Shown here: positions 17,180-26,405 of the stretch, piece by piece
How the letters are laid out: each line of letters opens with the position of its first letter
How positions within the stretch are numbered: the stretch's first letter is position 1
Assembly: GCA_022574595.1 (NCBI GenBank)
Contig: JACZRS010000009.1
Coordinates: forward strand, 92,207 to 156,206
DNA length: 64,000 bases
Reading direction: 5' to 3'
Source of the DNA: Planctomycetota bacterium
GTDB lineage: Bacteria; Planctomycetota; Phycisphaerae; Phycisphaerales; SM1A02
Program-made: the position numbers and the translations under genes
The notes under the pieces: generated by a model
Told to the model about the DNA's origin: nothing
Databases searched by the model: none
What the model saw: the letters and a program-made list of their open reading frames with translations, nothing else

Positions 17180-19228
17180 ATGACTACGAACCAGTCCTCT
17201 TTAATACAAGATGAACTTTTGGCAATAGGCCTTGCAGGCGAGGCGGCAGCTACATTATCTGAAGCTATTCTAACCCATCGAGCTAATAGTGATCTGCAAA
17301 TAGGCTGGGATCGTATTTGCCGTGAATTGCTCAACCCTGATCAGCCGTTTGCGGTACACAAGCGCGCCCATGAATTATTATTTGCTAAATGGGATGAAGC
17401 ATCCGGGCCTGCGCCAGTGTGGTCTCCATCAGAAGAATCTATAAAGCACACAAATCTCGGTTCATTGATGCGCGAGTGTGGGATTGGTAATTACGATGAA
17501 TTATATAAGTGGTCGATTACTGAGCGCTTTAGCTTTTGGGAAAAGATGATTAAGCAACTTGGTATTTGCTTTGATAAGGAACCTGAGAAAATCGTTGGTG
17601 ATGATAATGAAATCGAAACACCAGTCTGGCTTCCGGGGGCAAAGTTAAATATCGCAGATAGCTGCTTTGAGATGGATAGTGGTAGAACTGCAATTGTTTA
17701 TGCCAGCGATGATGGCGCAATTAAGAAAGTACCTGTAGGCGAACTTTTTGCACTTACAAACCGCGTTGCCAACGGATTGGTTGAATTAGGATTAAAGCCA
17801 GGCGATGCGGTTGCGGTTGATATGCTGATGACCGTCGAGTCTGTAGCGATTTATTTAGGCATCATCAAGGCTGGTTGCGTTGTGGTTTCGATTGCGGACA
17901 GCTTCGCGCCACAGGAGATTGCAACTCGACTGCGCATAGCCAATGCCAAGGCTATTTTCACACAAGATTTTATATCGCGAGGTGGTAAGCAGTTACCGTT
18001 GTATGAAAAAGTCGTAGAGGCAGATGCGTTAAAAGCAATCGTTCTACCTGCTGCTGATATATTAAGTATTGTACTTCGAGATTGTGATTTACACTGGTCG
18101 GATTTTCTTAGTGATAATGAATCGTTTGATTCAATCAGTTGCCAACCACATGATCCGTGCAACATACTTTTTTCTTCAGGTACAACTGGCGAACCTAAGG
18201 CAATTCCCTGGACGCACACTACTCCTATAAAATGCGCTGCGGACGGTTGGCTGCATCATGATATTAAACCGGGCGATGTCGTTGCCTGGCCAACGAATCT
18301 TGGTTGGATGATGGGGCCTTGGCTTATTTATGCATCACTAATAAATAAAGCGACAATCGCACTGTATGAAGGTGCGCCTAACACGCAAGGATTTTGTAAG
18401 TTTGTACAAGACGCAAAGGTAACGATGCTTGGAGTTGTGCCCAGCCTTGTTAGCGCCTGGCGAACTAACGATCTCATTAATGGTCTTGATTGGTCATCAA
18501 TACGAGCTTTCAGCTCGACCGGTGAATGCTCCAACGCTGATGATATGTTTTGGCTCATGTCGCGGGCTGGCTACAAGCCAATTATTGAATATTGTGGCGG
18601 CACGGAAATCGGGGGTGGGTATATCACAGGCACCATGGTTCAGCCAGCTTCTCCCGCTACATTTTCCACACCAGCTCTTGGGTTAGGGTTAGTGATACTT
18701 GATGAGCAAGGTGAACAAGCGGAGGCTGGGGAGCTTTTTCTAATTGGCCCATCTATTGGGCTGTCCAACGAATTGCTGAACCTCGACCATCACGAGGTGT
18801 ACTTTAAGGGTACGCCTACTGGACCAAACGGTGAACTCCTACGCCGTCATGGTGATGAAATAAGAAGGCTGGCCGGAGAATACTTCCAGGCTCAAGGTCG
18901 CGCGGATGACACGATGAATCTTGGTGGGATCAAGACCAGTTCCGCAGAAATAGAAAGGGTGCTAAATGGGATGCCGGGCGTTACCGAGACAGCTGCAATA
19001 ACCGTCACCCCAGAAGGTGGCGGCCCAGAACGCTTGGTGATATTTGCTGTTATAAAGGATGGAGCTTCGAGCGATCCCGGCCAACTCCAAATAGCAATGC
19101 AGGAATCCATCAAACAGCGGCTCAACCCTCTTTTTCGCATCTTTGAGGTACGGTGCATCGATACTTTGCCCCGAACTGCTTCCAATAAAGTTATGCGGCG
19201 GACTCTTAGAGCGAAATACAGTAAATAG
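17180..19228 (+). CDS. Acetyl-CoA synthetase-like acyl-activating enzyme
   Basis: A 682-residue member of the ANL superfamily, closest in plan to acetyl/acetoacetyl-CoA synthetases and to plant AAE17/18-type enzymes: ATP-dependent adenylation of a carboxylate followed by CoA transfer. It has the ACAS-type N-terminal domain (about 90-150), the P-loop-like ILFSSGTTGEPKAIPWTH, the EYCGGTEIGGG motif, the adenylate-binding GRADDTMNLGGIKTSSAEIE hinge, and the C-terminal catalytic lysine K670 in RTASNKVMRR. An acyl preference cannot be read from the sequence. It is divergent from the zinc-ribbon cluster and has no evident operon partner. Confidence 0.85.
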   Translation: MTTNQSSLIQDELLAIGLAGEAAATLSEAILTHRANSDLQIGWDRICRELLNPDQPFAVHKRAHELLFAKWDEASGPAPVWSPSEESIKHTNLGSLMRECGIGNYDELYKWSITERFSFWEKMIKQLGICFDKEPEKIVGDDNEIETPVWLPGAKLNIADSCFEMDSGRTAIVYASDDGAIKKVPVGELFALTNRVANGLVELGLKPGDAVAVDMLMTVESVAIYLGIIKAGCVVVSIADSFAPQEIATRLRIANAKAIFTQDFISRGGKQLPLYEKVVEADALKAIVLPAADILSIVLRDCDLHWSDFLSDNESFDSISCQPHDPCNILFSSGTTGEPKAIPWTHTTPIKCAADGWLHHDIKPGDVVAWPTNLGWMMGPWLIYASLINKATIALYEGAPNTQGFCKFVQDAKVTMLGVVPSLVSAWRTNDLINGLDWSSIRAFSSTGECSNADDMFWLMSRAGYKPIIEYCGGTEIGGGYITGTMVQPASPATFSTPALGLGLVILDEQGEQAEAGELFLIGPSIGLSNELLNLDHHEVYFKGTPTGPNGELLRRHGDEIRRLAGEYFQAQGRADDTMNLGGIKTSSAEIERVLNGMPGVTETAAITVTPEGGGPERLVIFAVIKDGASSDPGQLQIAMQESIKQRLNPLFRIFEVRCIDTLPRTASNKVMRRTLRAKYSK

Positions 19229-19401
19229 CCTTTAGAGTACGCCAGGGCTGTTTATTAACTCTAGGAAGGTCCTACAACCGGTACAAATAGTTTATTTGAG
19301 CTTGCCCAGTCATCCATATCTGCACAAATCGCGAGGAAGTATGGAATTCATGCCATAAAACTCCGCCTGCTACGTTCAACTGCGGTAGGTATTTAAAAAA
19401 C

Positions 19402-19424
19402 CCTGTGGGATTTCCCCACATAGG
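19402..19424 (+). other. Short hairpin in the leader of the exported coiled-coil gene
   Basis: In the 223-bp gap before 19452, TGTGGG (19404-19409) can pair with CCCACA (19415-19420) over a 5-base loop, preceded by six A and followed by AAAAATTGG. It may be a weak terminator of the upstream synthetase gene or a leader structure. The remainder of the gap shows nothing I can name. Confidence 0.3.
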
Positions 19425-19451
19425 CAAAAATTGGTCCAAGGAGATGTTGTA

Positions 19452-20789
19452 ATGAGAGTTTCAAGACAAATCGTTCGCAGGATGGCATTCAGCCTAGGGG
19501 CATTGGCATTGGCTGCGACATTTTCGCTCACTGACGCTGCCTCAGCTCAATTAGGACTTAGAGGTCCAGGACAGGGTCAGCCCAGCTTCACTAGCCGCGA
19601 TATTCAGGTCGCGGTCGATGCTTTGCAGTTAGATGATACGCAAGGCTACATTGTTAGCACACTTTTTGAGGACTATGAAAACGCGCTTAAAGATAGTCAG
19701 GCGAACTTAAGTCGCAAGATTGAGGATATGCGTGAAGAAATAATGGCCAAGGGTAAAAGCGGCGAGAATGTATTGGTACTTATTCTCAAACCCTTTAATG
19801 AGTGGCAAGTTGAGAATGAACAGCTTGCTGATCGCTTCTTTGACGACTTAAAGAGCGTACTTAACGAAGAGCAAATAAAGCTTTGGCCATCGTTTGATCG
19901 GCGATTGTTCCGCCTTAAGCAGCTAAAGAATGCCAAACTTACCGGCGAGCGACTAGATCTTCTGGTTGTGCTTCGTGAGTTAAATCTGTCTGAAGGTCAA
20001 ACTGAAGAAATATCCTCACTAATGGAATCTTATGAAATCGAACTGGATAATGCTCTTAGGAAACGAGAAGATTATATAAAGAGTTCACAGGGCAGAATTG
20101 GACCTTCTTTGGATGGTGAAACTCCTGAGTCCATTATTTCTCAAAAAGAGCGTGAACTAGTATTGCGTAAAGGTATTCGTGATGTCAACGAACGCTATAC
20201 AGCAGAATTCTCCGCTGCTTTGCCGGAGGATTTACAAGAGAGCTTTGTCGAAAAAGTGCAAATGCGGACATTTGCGCGTGTGTATCGTCCTACTCGTGGA
20301 CAGCGCACAATAAAAGCGGCTAAAGAAATTAAGGGACTTGAAGCTGAAAACCTTCAAGCTATTGAAAGTTTGGAAGTTGATTTTCTTGTAGAACTCAGGA
20401 TCATCAATGAGGATCTGGTTCGTTTAATCAAAGCGCAAGAACCTGTGGATCTTCTGTACAAGGTTAAAGCCACACAGGCTCGATCAACTGGCGAAAAGCT
20501 CGAAAAACCAGAAAACCAAACTAACAGTAAGTTCAGCAAAAGACGTGATCTTGATCTACGTTACATCGTGATGCTTGAAAACCTTTTAACTCCTGAGCAG
20601 TACGCATCGCTTCCAGGTGTTGGTATCGGTGGCCCAGCGAGTTTTAGTGGCATTGCTAGAAAAGACAATCCGAAAAACAGAGCTATTGATGCTTCTCGAC
20701 GCAAGAAAATTGAAGCACTGCGAAGAGGCAGTAGAAACTTAGGCACGGGTGGCGATGAGTCGAAAGATGACAGCACAGACGGTTCTTAA
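19452..20789 (+). CDS. Exported coiled-coil protein of unknown function
   Basis: A 445-residue protein from the ATG at 19452, which has AAGGAG 8 bases upstream; a TTG 21 bp earlier is less likely. The first 30 residues are a signal peptide (RRMAFSLGALALAATFSL, cleavage near ASA). The mature protein is highly charged and helical, with repeated LxxLL-like segments in which a short sequence about reading growth or degradation endpoints (LNLSEGQTEEISSLMESYE) resembles the helical repeats of Spy/LTXXQ-like periplasmic proteins, though no exact motif is present. It ends in a Ser/Asp-rich tail. It lies upstream of the type II secretion operon in the same direction, but a 180-bp gap makes co-transcription uncertain. 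Confidence 0.65.
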   Translation: MRVSRQIVRRMAFSLGALALAATFSLTDAASAQLGLRGPGQGQPSFTSRDIQVAVDALQLDDTQGYIVSTLFEDYENALKDSQANLSRKIEDMREEIMAKGKSGENVLVLILKPFNEWQVENEQLADRFFDDLKSVLNEEQIKLWPSFDRRLFRLKQLKNAKLTGERLDLLVVLRELNLSEGQTEEISSLMESYEIELDNALRKREDYIKSSQGRIGPSLDGETPESIISQKERELVLRKGIRDVNERYTAEFSAALPEDLQESFVEKVQMRTFARVYRPTRGQRTIKAAKEIKGLEAENLQAIESLEVDFLVELRIINEDLVRLIKAQEPVDLLYKVKATQARSTGEKLEKPENQTNSKFSKRRDLDLRYIVMLENLLTPEQYASLPGVGIGGPASFSGIARKDNPKNRAIDASRRKKIEALRRGSRNLGTGGDESKDDSTDGS

Positions 20790-20865
20790 GAGGAGATTTA
20801 TTACCAATAGCGTATGAAGCCTGAAATGAATCTCTCAGGTTAGAAAAACACATTCGGCTCTTGAG

Positions 20866-20905
20866 CCTGCGCTTGATTGCAGCAAACAGTTGAGTCCAGC
20901 GCAGG
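20866..20905 (+). other. Inverted repeat upstream of gspE
   Basis: CCTGCGCT (20866-20873) is repeated inverted as AGCGCAGG (20898-20905) across a 24-base loop, in the 180-bp gap between the exported coiled-coil gene and gspE. A T-rich run follows 25 bases later. It could be a weak terminator or an operator; neither can be decided from the sequence. Confidence 0.3.
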
Positions 20906-20969
20906 TTTCAAGACCAATTTCGAATAATAATTTCTTTTTTATTACTCCAAGAATGACAGCAACTTCAAC

Positions 20970-22607
20970 ATGGTCCAGGAATCTTCAGCCAATCTAGATG
21001 CAAGCATAATCGAAATATCTAACCACTCTAAAGTGGCAAGCTCATCGTTGCGTGAAAGGTGCGCTTTGCTTGGGATAGATTGGATTGAAGAAATACCCAC
21101 TGTTTCAGAAGATGCTATTTCGCTGTTAGATCCTGAAAGCGCAGTCAGGCTGCACGTTGTTCCTCTAGTGATCTCAGATGGTCGTCTGATTGTTGCGATG
21201 ATCGATCCACTTGATATTGCCGCGGCGGATGAGGTCTCCACAATTACAGGCCACGCTATAAGTCGTGTTGGCTTGGAACAGCAACCGTTTTCGGAATTAA
21301 TGCGGGCACACTACGGCACTACTGCTGCTCGTATTGCTGAAAGCCTGGCAGGCGATGTAGATGAGTCCGCTACTGATATTGAACACAATCTCGATACAAT
21401 CGAGGCTGCTGATATCCACCGCATGGCTGAGCAGCCAACGCTTATCAACCTGGTAAACCTGATCCTTTTAGAGGCTATTCAATCGCGCGCATCTGATGTT
21501 CACGTTGAACCATTTGAAAACGAACTCAAAATCAAGTTCAGGATTGATGGTGTTCTAGTCGAACAGACTCCACCTCCCAAGCATTTGCAACCCGCACTTA
21601 CTGGCCGACTGAAAATCATGGCTGGTATGAATATCGCTGAGCGTTACATTCCTCAAGATGGGCATATAACTTTGCGCTTCGAAGGGCGAAAGGTTGATAT
21701 GCGCGTTTCAACAATCCCCACGCTGTATGGCGAATCGGTTGTGATGCGAATTCTTGATAAGAGCGCAATGCAGCTTGACTTTGATACGCTGGGAATGAGT
21801 AAGCCTCTTCAATCTCAACTTGATTTGCTAATAGACACGCCGCATGGGCTTGTTCTTGTAACTGGACCTACCGGTTCGGGCAAAACCACAACCCTTTATG
21901 CAGCTCTAAGTAAGCTTTATGATCCCAGAAAGAAAATCATAACCATCGAAGATCCCATCGAATATGAATTATCTGGAATCAATCAAATACCGGTAAATCC
22001 CAAGCGAGGTTTGACCTTTGCGACAGGCTTGCGACACATTCTTCGTCAGGACCCGGATGTGATTTTCGTTGGGGAAATTCGAGATCCAGAAACCGCAGAG
22101 ATTGCCATACGCTCAGCTTTAACAGGTCACCTCATCTTTTCCACCTTGCATACAAACGATTCTATCAGCTCGATAGGACGACTTATCGATATGGGTGTTG
22201 AACCCTATCTGCTTGCATCGGTTCTTGAAGGCGCGCTAGCTCAGCGACTCGGTCGCAGAGTCTGTCCACATTGTTTACAGAAACACCCAATTACTGAAGA
22301 TATTAGCCATCGCCTATCTGCTAAAGAGTTGGAACTATTTAGCGGAGAAGTTGCGCGAGGCTCAGGCTGCTCTAAGTGCAACGAATCCGGATACTTTGGA
22401 CGAATCGGATTCTTTGAACTGGTCAAGATTACATCTTCTCTTCGCAAAGCAATTTCAGAAAACCGCCCAATTGCAGAACTTACTGCAGCATTAAATGACT
22501 CTTTCACAAATATGCGAACTGATGGACTTGCAAAAGCAGCAGCAGGACAGACTACGATCGAAGAAGTGCTTCGAGCAACACAAGATACAGACGATTTTGG
22601 TGATTAA
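20970..22607 (+). CDS. gspE: Type II secretion ATPase GspE
   Basis: A 545-residue cytoplasmic ATPase that powers pseudopilus assembly. The N-terminal MshEN-type domain (about 30-120) binds the inner-membrane platform. The ATPase core has Walker A GPTGSGKT (299-306), the Asp box around ITIEDPIEYE, Walker B with VIFVGEIRDPETA (364-376), the His box STLHTND, and the zinc-binding tetracysteine C432/C435 and C467/C470. Length and order fit GspE/PilB. It is the first gene of a gapless 11-gene secretion operon; the following gspF starts 6 bp later. Confidence 0.93.
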   Translation: MVQESSANLDASIIEISNHSKVASSSLRERCALLGIDWIEEIPTVSEDAISLLDPESAVRLHVVPLVISDGRLIVAMIDPLDIAAADEVSTITGHAISRVGLEQQPFSELMRAHYGTTAARIAESLAGDVDESATDIEHNLDTIEAADIHRMAEQPTLINLVNLILLEAIQSRASDVHVEPFENELKIKFRIDGVLVEQTPPPKHLQPALTGRLKIMAGMNIAERYIPQDGHITLRFEGRKVDMRVSTIPTLYGESVVMRILDKSAMQLDFDTLGMSKPLQSQLDLLIDTPHGLVLVTGPTGSGKTTTLYAALSKLYDPRKKIITIEDPIEYELSGINQIPVNPKRGLTFATGLRHILRQDPDVIFVGEIRDPETAEIAIRSALTGHLIFSTLHTNDSISSIGRLIDMGVEPYLLASVLEGALAQRLGRRVCPHCLQKHPITEDISHRLSAKELELFSGEVARGSGCSKCNESGYFGRIGFFELVKITSSLRKAISENRPIAELTAALNDSFTNMRTDGLAKAAAGQTTIEEVLRATQDTDDFGD

Positions 22608-22613
22608 GAAATT

Positions 22614-23900
22614 ATGGCTTCATTTCAATATCAAAGCATGACCAACGAAGGCCAGGTTCAGCAAGGAGTGATCACTGCTGATAGCCGAGCTGCGGCTGTA
22701 AGATTGCTTTTAGGTAGAGGTGAAACGGCGACAAAAATTAATCCCCTCGATCAAGGAAAAAGTCCGCAGTCAAGAAAGAATTCCAACAATGGTTTAGCAA
22801 AGGCAGCGACCTCTGCAAATCTATCGCAAAGCAAATTGCCCGCATTCTTGCAGCTTAGTGTCCGCAAGGGTTCAGTTAGCCGTGCTGAGATGGCTACACT
22901 AATTCGAGAACTAGCAACCGTCATTGAAGCTGGACTACCTATCATGCAGGGTTTGCGTACTGTGCGTAGACAGTGTTCCAGCAAGTCACTTGAACATGTT
23001 CTTGATCATCTCATCGCGCGAGTTGAAGCAGGCGCGCCACTATACCAGGCGGCTGCGGAATATGGTGACCCCTTTGATGATTTGATAGTCGGAATGTTGC
23101 GTGCAGCTGATGCATCAGGCGAAATGACTGAGGTTCTTCATCAATTAGCGGATCTTCTTGATCGCTCCCTGGAACTTCGTCGTGAAATTTTAGGCGCCAC
23201 GATGTATCCCATGATCCTGGCCGGCTTAATCGCAGTCAGCGTGGTTATTCTAGTTACGGTTCTAGTTCCACGACTCATTGAACCAATGGCTGGGACAATG
23301 ACAATGCCCCTGCCTACTCAGATTCTTCTAAGTATGGCTACCTTCCTTGGAAGCTATTGGCTGATTTGCATTATTGGTATAGCTGCGATTTGGCTTAGCT
23401 GGAAACTGTGGGTAGATGTTCCGCAGAATCGTATCAGGTACGATACATTCAAACTTCGATCACCAATACTTGGGCGATTACTCCGCGATGTTGCGGTTGC
23501 CAGGTTTACCAGAACCCTAGGCACACTAGTAACATCTGGCATACCAATTCTTGATGCTCTAAAAGTAACAAGAGACACACTAGGCAATAAAGCATTACAA
23601 CAAGAAATTGATTTAGTAAGTGAAAGTGTGGCGGCAGGAAAATCACTTGCCGAACCGCTAGAGCGATCTGGATTGTTCCCCCCACTACTTATCCAAGTAG
23701 TAAATCTTGGCGAACGATCAGGTCGCCTTGAAAGTATGCTGTTGCACGCGGCCGGTGCGTTTGATCGGCAAGTTAATAGCTCAATAAAATTGTTCACCAA
23801 AGCCTTGCCACCCGTTTTAATAATAATCATGGCAGCAATCGGTGGGTTTGTGTTATCTGCTGTTCTTTTACCGCTACTTGAACTTCAGGCAGCGTTCTAA
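22614..23900 (+). CDS. gspF: Type II secretion inner-membrane platform protein GspF
   Basis: A 428-residue polytopic protein with two copies of the T2SSF domain (about 95-220 and 300-420), each starting near a characteristic RELATVIEAGLPIMQGL or RTLGTLVTSGIPILDAL segment. Membrane helices lie near 198-222, 240-262 and 395-420. It forms the base on which pseudopilins are assembled by GspE. A Ser/Asn-rich stretch (about 45-75) in the N-terminal cytoplasmic arm is longer than in classic GspF. Confidence 0.92.
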   Translation: MASFQYQSMTNEGQVQQGVITADSRAAAVRLLLGRGETATKINPLDQGKSPQSRKNSNNGLAKAATSANLSQSKLPAFLQLSVRKGSVSRAEMATLIRELATVIEAGLPIMQGLRTVRRQCSSKSLEHVLDHLIARVEAGAPLYQAAAEYGDPFDDLIVGMLRAADASGEMTEVLHQLADLLDRSLELRREILGATMYPMILAGLIAVSVVILVTVLVPRLIEPMAGTMTMPLPTQILLSMATFLGSYWLICIIGIAAIWLSWKLWVDVPQNRIRYDTFKLRSPILGRLLRDVAVARFTRTLGTLVTSGIPILDALKVTRDTLGNKALQQEIDLVSESVAAGKSLAEPLERSGLFPPLLIQVVNLGERSGRLESMLLHAAGAFDRQVNSSIKLFTKALPPVLIIIMAAIGGFVLSAVLLPLLELQAAF

Positions 23901-23950
23901 TTGAATAAATACATGCTGATAGATGATCAGCAACAATCGGAGATCTTCAA

Positions 23951-24382
23951 ATGAAGACTAGAAACCAAATGCGTAAAAATCGTCCCGTTAGACGAGCATT
24001 TACCTTAATAGAAATAATCGTTGTCGTAACGATTATTGCTTTGTTGGCTGCGGTTATTGCACCACGTTTATTCGGACGAATTGATTGGGCCAAGGAGAAC
24101 GCAGCTAGAGCAGACGTAAAATCAATTGCCCTGGCAGTTACCGCATACACAATGGATGCAAGCATACAACTTAACGATGGATTCGATTTGAATGATCTCT
24201 TGCTTCCCCCTGATGATGGAGGAGGCCCTGAGGGACCATACCTTAAAAAGAATGATGATCTATTTGATCCTTGGAAAAATGCATATGTAATTCGCATCCC
24301 AGGTGAAGTTAATTATGACTTTGACATTATCTCGATCGGCAAAGATGGACAATTTGGAACTGAAGACGACATTACAAATTGA
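23951..24382 (+). CDS. gspG: Major pseudopilin GspG-like
   Basis: A 143-residue prepilin-like protein. The class III leader ends RRA, followed by FTLIEIIVVVTIIALLA with the conserved Glu at +5, forming the N-terminal helix after cleavage by a prepilin peptidase. The C-terminus (SIGKDGQFGTEDDITN) is the calcium-binding loop typical of GspG. CGGAGA precedes the ATG. A prepilin peptidase gene is not present in this window. Confidence 0.88.
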   Translation: MKTRNQMRKNRPVRRAFTLIEIIVVVTIIALLAAVIAPRLFGRIDWAKENAARADVKSIALAVTAYTMDASIQLNDGFDLNDLLLPPDDGGGPEGPYLKKNDDLFDPWKNAYVIRIPGEVNYDFDIISIGKDGQFGTEDDITN

Positions 24383-24391
24383 TATTACTAA

Positions 24392-24979
24392 ATGAATCTA
24401 TCCAGCAAACCAATTCCAAGAGCATTCACACTGATCGAACTCGTAGTCGTAATGATTGTTATGTCGATCATCATGGCTATCACACTGCCTCGATTGAGTA
24501 ACTCAGATGGACGTAAATTGCAGAATGCAGCAGATGAACTTGCAGACATGTTGACAATGTTTGCGCATCATGCCGCGACAGAACACAGACCAATTGCCAT
24601 TTGGCATGATTATGATCGCAACTGGATTGTTCTATTAGTTATGGATATTGATCCCGCAACTCCAAACGATCCACCCCAATGGCAAATCGATCGCTTTGTG
24701 CAACCTATTAAACTTCCAGATTCTGTCGATAGAACAACCGTCTTTGGTATGCAAGATGGAGAAGCGGTTGACTTTCAACGCTGGCCTATTGCAACAAGGC
24801 CCGGCCAACCTCGAACTGAAATCCAGATTTCATTTACTGATGATACTGGACGAACCAAAACCTTGTTACTGAAAGGCCACTCGCTTACACCGGTGCAGCT
24901 TGATAATGCTGCGGAGACTAGCGCAATCAGACTGGCAATTGATCTTGATGCAACAGGCAGACGACAGGAGGATTGGTAA
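24392..24979 (+). CDS. gspH: Minor pseudopilin GspH-like
   Basis: A 195-residue prepilin-like protein with the leader MNLSSKPIPRA followed by FTLIELVVVMIVMSIIMAI and a GspH-like globular domain (DELADMLTMFAHHAATEHRP). Minor pseudopilins start or cap the pseudopilus. It lies 9 bp after gspG and its stop codon is immediately followed by gspI. The assignment rests on the prepilin motif and its order between G and I. Confidence 0.8.
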   Translation: MNLSSKPIPRAFTLIELVVVMIVMSIIMAITLPRLSNSDGRKLQNAADELADMLTMFAHHAATEHRPIAIWHDYDRNWIVLLVMDIDPATPNDPPQWQIDRFVQPIKLPDSVDRTTVFGMQDGEAVDFQRWPIATRPGQPRTEIQISFTDDTGRTKTLLLKGHSLTPVQLDNAAETSAIRLAIDLDATGRRQEDW

Positions 24980-25465
24980 GTGATGTATCAGTACGCTAGA
25001 CATAGTCGCATGCATCGACCAAATGCGCGCAAAGGCTTTGCGCTTATGGATGTTCTTATCGGTGGTGTAATGCTAGGCATAGGTCTTGCCGTAACGCTAT
25101 CCATTGCTTCACGATCAATTACTGCACAATCAAACGGTGAGAAACAAATGACCGCTGCCTGGCTTTTAGATGAATTGCTGAGCATGGTCTTGGTTGAAGG
25201 GCCGGTAGAGTTTTCACATGTTCAAGCTACACGCGGGAAATTTGATCCACCATTTGATAGTTATGAGTTCGATGTCAATCTTGAAGATTTAGGTATAGGC
25301 CAACCATTTCTAGTTACTGCTACCGTTCGTTGGGCGATGGGACATAGTACTCGACAAGTACAGGCTCAGACTTACATTGCTTTGCGCAATGATGAGCCAT
25401 ATGAAGATCGATTGCCGTTAGAACCAATTGATCGTATTTCAAGGTGGTACGATGATGAAGAATAA
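24980..25465 (+). CDS. gspI: Minor pseudopilin GspI-like
   Basis: A 161-residue prepilin-like protein with the leader ending RKG and the helix FALMDVLIGGVMLGIGLAV; the usual Glu at +5 is Asp here. AGGAGG lies 8 bases before the GTG at 24980 and 11 before the adjacent ATG at 24983, so GTG is slightly favoured. Its end overlaps the start of gspJ. GspI is assigned from size and position among the minor pseudopilins rather than from a unique motif. Confidence 0.72.
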   Translation: MMYQYARHSRMHRPNARKGFALMDVLIGGVMLGIGLAVTLSIASRSITAQSNGEKQMTAAWLLDELLSMVLVEGPVEFSHVQATRGKFDPPFDSYEFDVNLEDLGIGQPFLVTATVRWAMGHSTRQVQAQTYIALRNDEPYEDRLPLEPIDRISRWYDDEE

Positions 25466-26405
25466 TCTCACATCACATCACCGAGGGATCCGGGGGATCC
25501 GGGATATCCGGGGGTTCACCCTGATTGAAATGCTGATCGCGGGCTTGATCACTTCATTTGTGCTTGGTTCGTTGAGCTTGAGCTTGTCGCAATTAACCAG
25601 CGCAAAGTCATCGACAAAGTCACGTTTAGCTGCGCACATGCGCGCAAACGCTGCACTTGAAGCCATACGTCAAGATATCGCATCAGTAATACGAGACCCT
25701 GATCTATTTTGGACAAGATTCTTGCTCAATGATGATTCGGCGGCAAGTTCGCTTGGGACGCTTGATCGCGATAACTTACTTCTTTTTAGTACAAAGTTAA
25801 GGCCTATTCACCCTATTAACTTCACGGGCGAAGGAATCGAATACGAAACGCAATATCGTATTGATGATGACAGTAGCGGCCCGGTGCTATGGCAACGTCG
25901 GGATGCTTCGCCTGACGAATTCCCAAGAGGTGGAGGAACGGCAACTCCAATCGTTGAAGGGATTTTAGCTCTTAACTTTGAAGTTTATGACGGTCAGTTG
26001 TGGTATGAAAAATGGGATTCTGATCGCGATGGCTTGCCCGTTGCTGTGCGCATAACTGTTACTGCAAGTGGGCATGCTCTTGGAACAGATGCGTACGATA
26101 AATATATACCTATTGCCATTATGAGAACTGTTGTAGCAATAGACAGAGTCTTATTGCCAACGGATATTCCAGAGGATAATGCGCTACCAGCCGCAGATAT
26201 GGGTGGAGCGCTACTCGATGATGGTACAAGTGGCATTGGATCAACAGGCTCACAAGGAGACGGGGCCACTGACCCGCTAAGGCCCCCCACACGTGGTGGT
26301 TCTAGTACCGGCGGTAGAGGCAATTCTAATACAGGTAGCGGTCGTGGAAATTCCACTGGTAATAGAAACACAGGAACATCAACGTTTGGAGTAGGAAATA
26401 ATTGA
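25452..26405 (+). CDS. gspJ: Minor pseudopilin GspJ-like
   Basis: A 317-residue prepilin-like protein. The double ATG at 25452/25455 follows AAGGTGG and overlaps gspI by 14 bp; a longer frame to 25428 is unlikely. The leader contains a GIR-GIR-DIR tripeptide repeat encoded by tandem 9-bp units and ends RG before FTLIEMLIAGLITSFVLG. The globular domain is of the GspJ type (AHMRANAALEAIRQDIAS). The last 55 residues are a Gly/Ser/Asn/Arg low-complexity tail, unusual for a pseudopilin. A TTGA overlap joins it to gspK. Confidence 0.8.
   Translation: MMKNNLTSHHRGIRGIRDIRGFTLIEMLIAGLITSFVLGSLSLSLSQLTSAKSSTKSRLAAHMRANAALEAIRQDIASVIRDPDLFWTRFLLNDDSAASSLGTLDRDNLLLFSTKLRPIHPINFTGEGIEYETQYRIDDDSSGPVLWQRRDASPDEFPRGGGTATPIVEGILALNFEVYDGQLWYEKWDSDRDGLPVAVRITVTASGHALGTDAYDKYIPIAIMRTVVAIDRVLLPTDIPEDNALPAADMGGALLDDGTSGIGSTGSQGDGATDPLRPPTRGGSSTGGRGNSNTGSGRGNSTGNRNTGTSTFGVGNN
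25485..25511 (+). repeat. Tandem 9-bp repeat in the gspJ leader
   Basis: Three in-frame units: GGGATCCGG twice and then GATATCCGG, encoding Gly-Ile-Arg, Gly-Ile-Arg, Asp-Ile-Arg just before the prepilin cleavage site. The units are themselves near-palindromic (GGATCC, GATATC). Change in copy number would lengthen the positively charged leader in steps of three residues without a frameshift. Confidence 0.75.
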
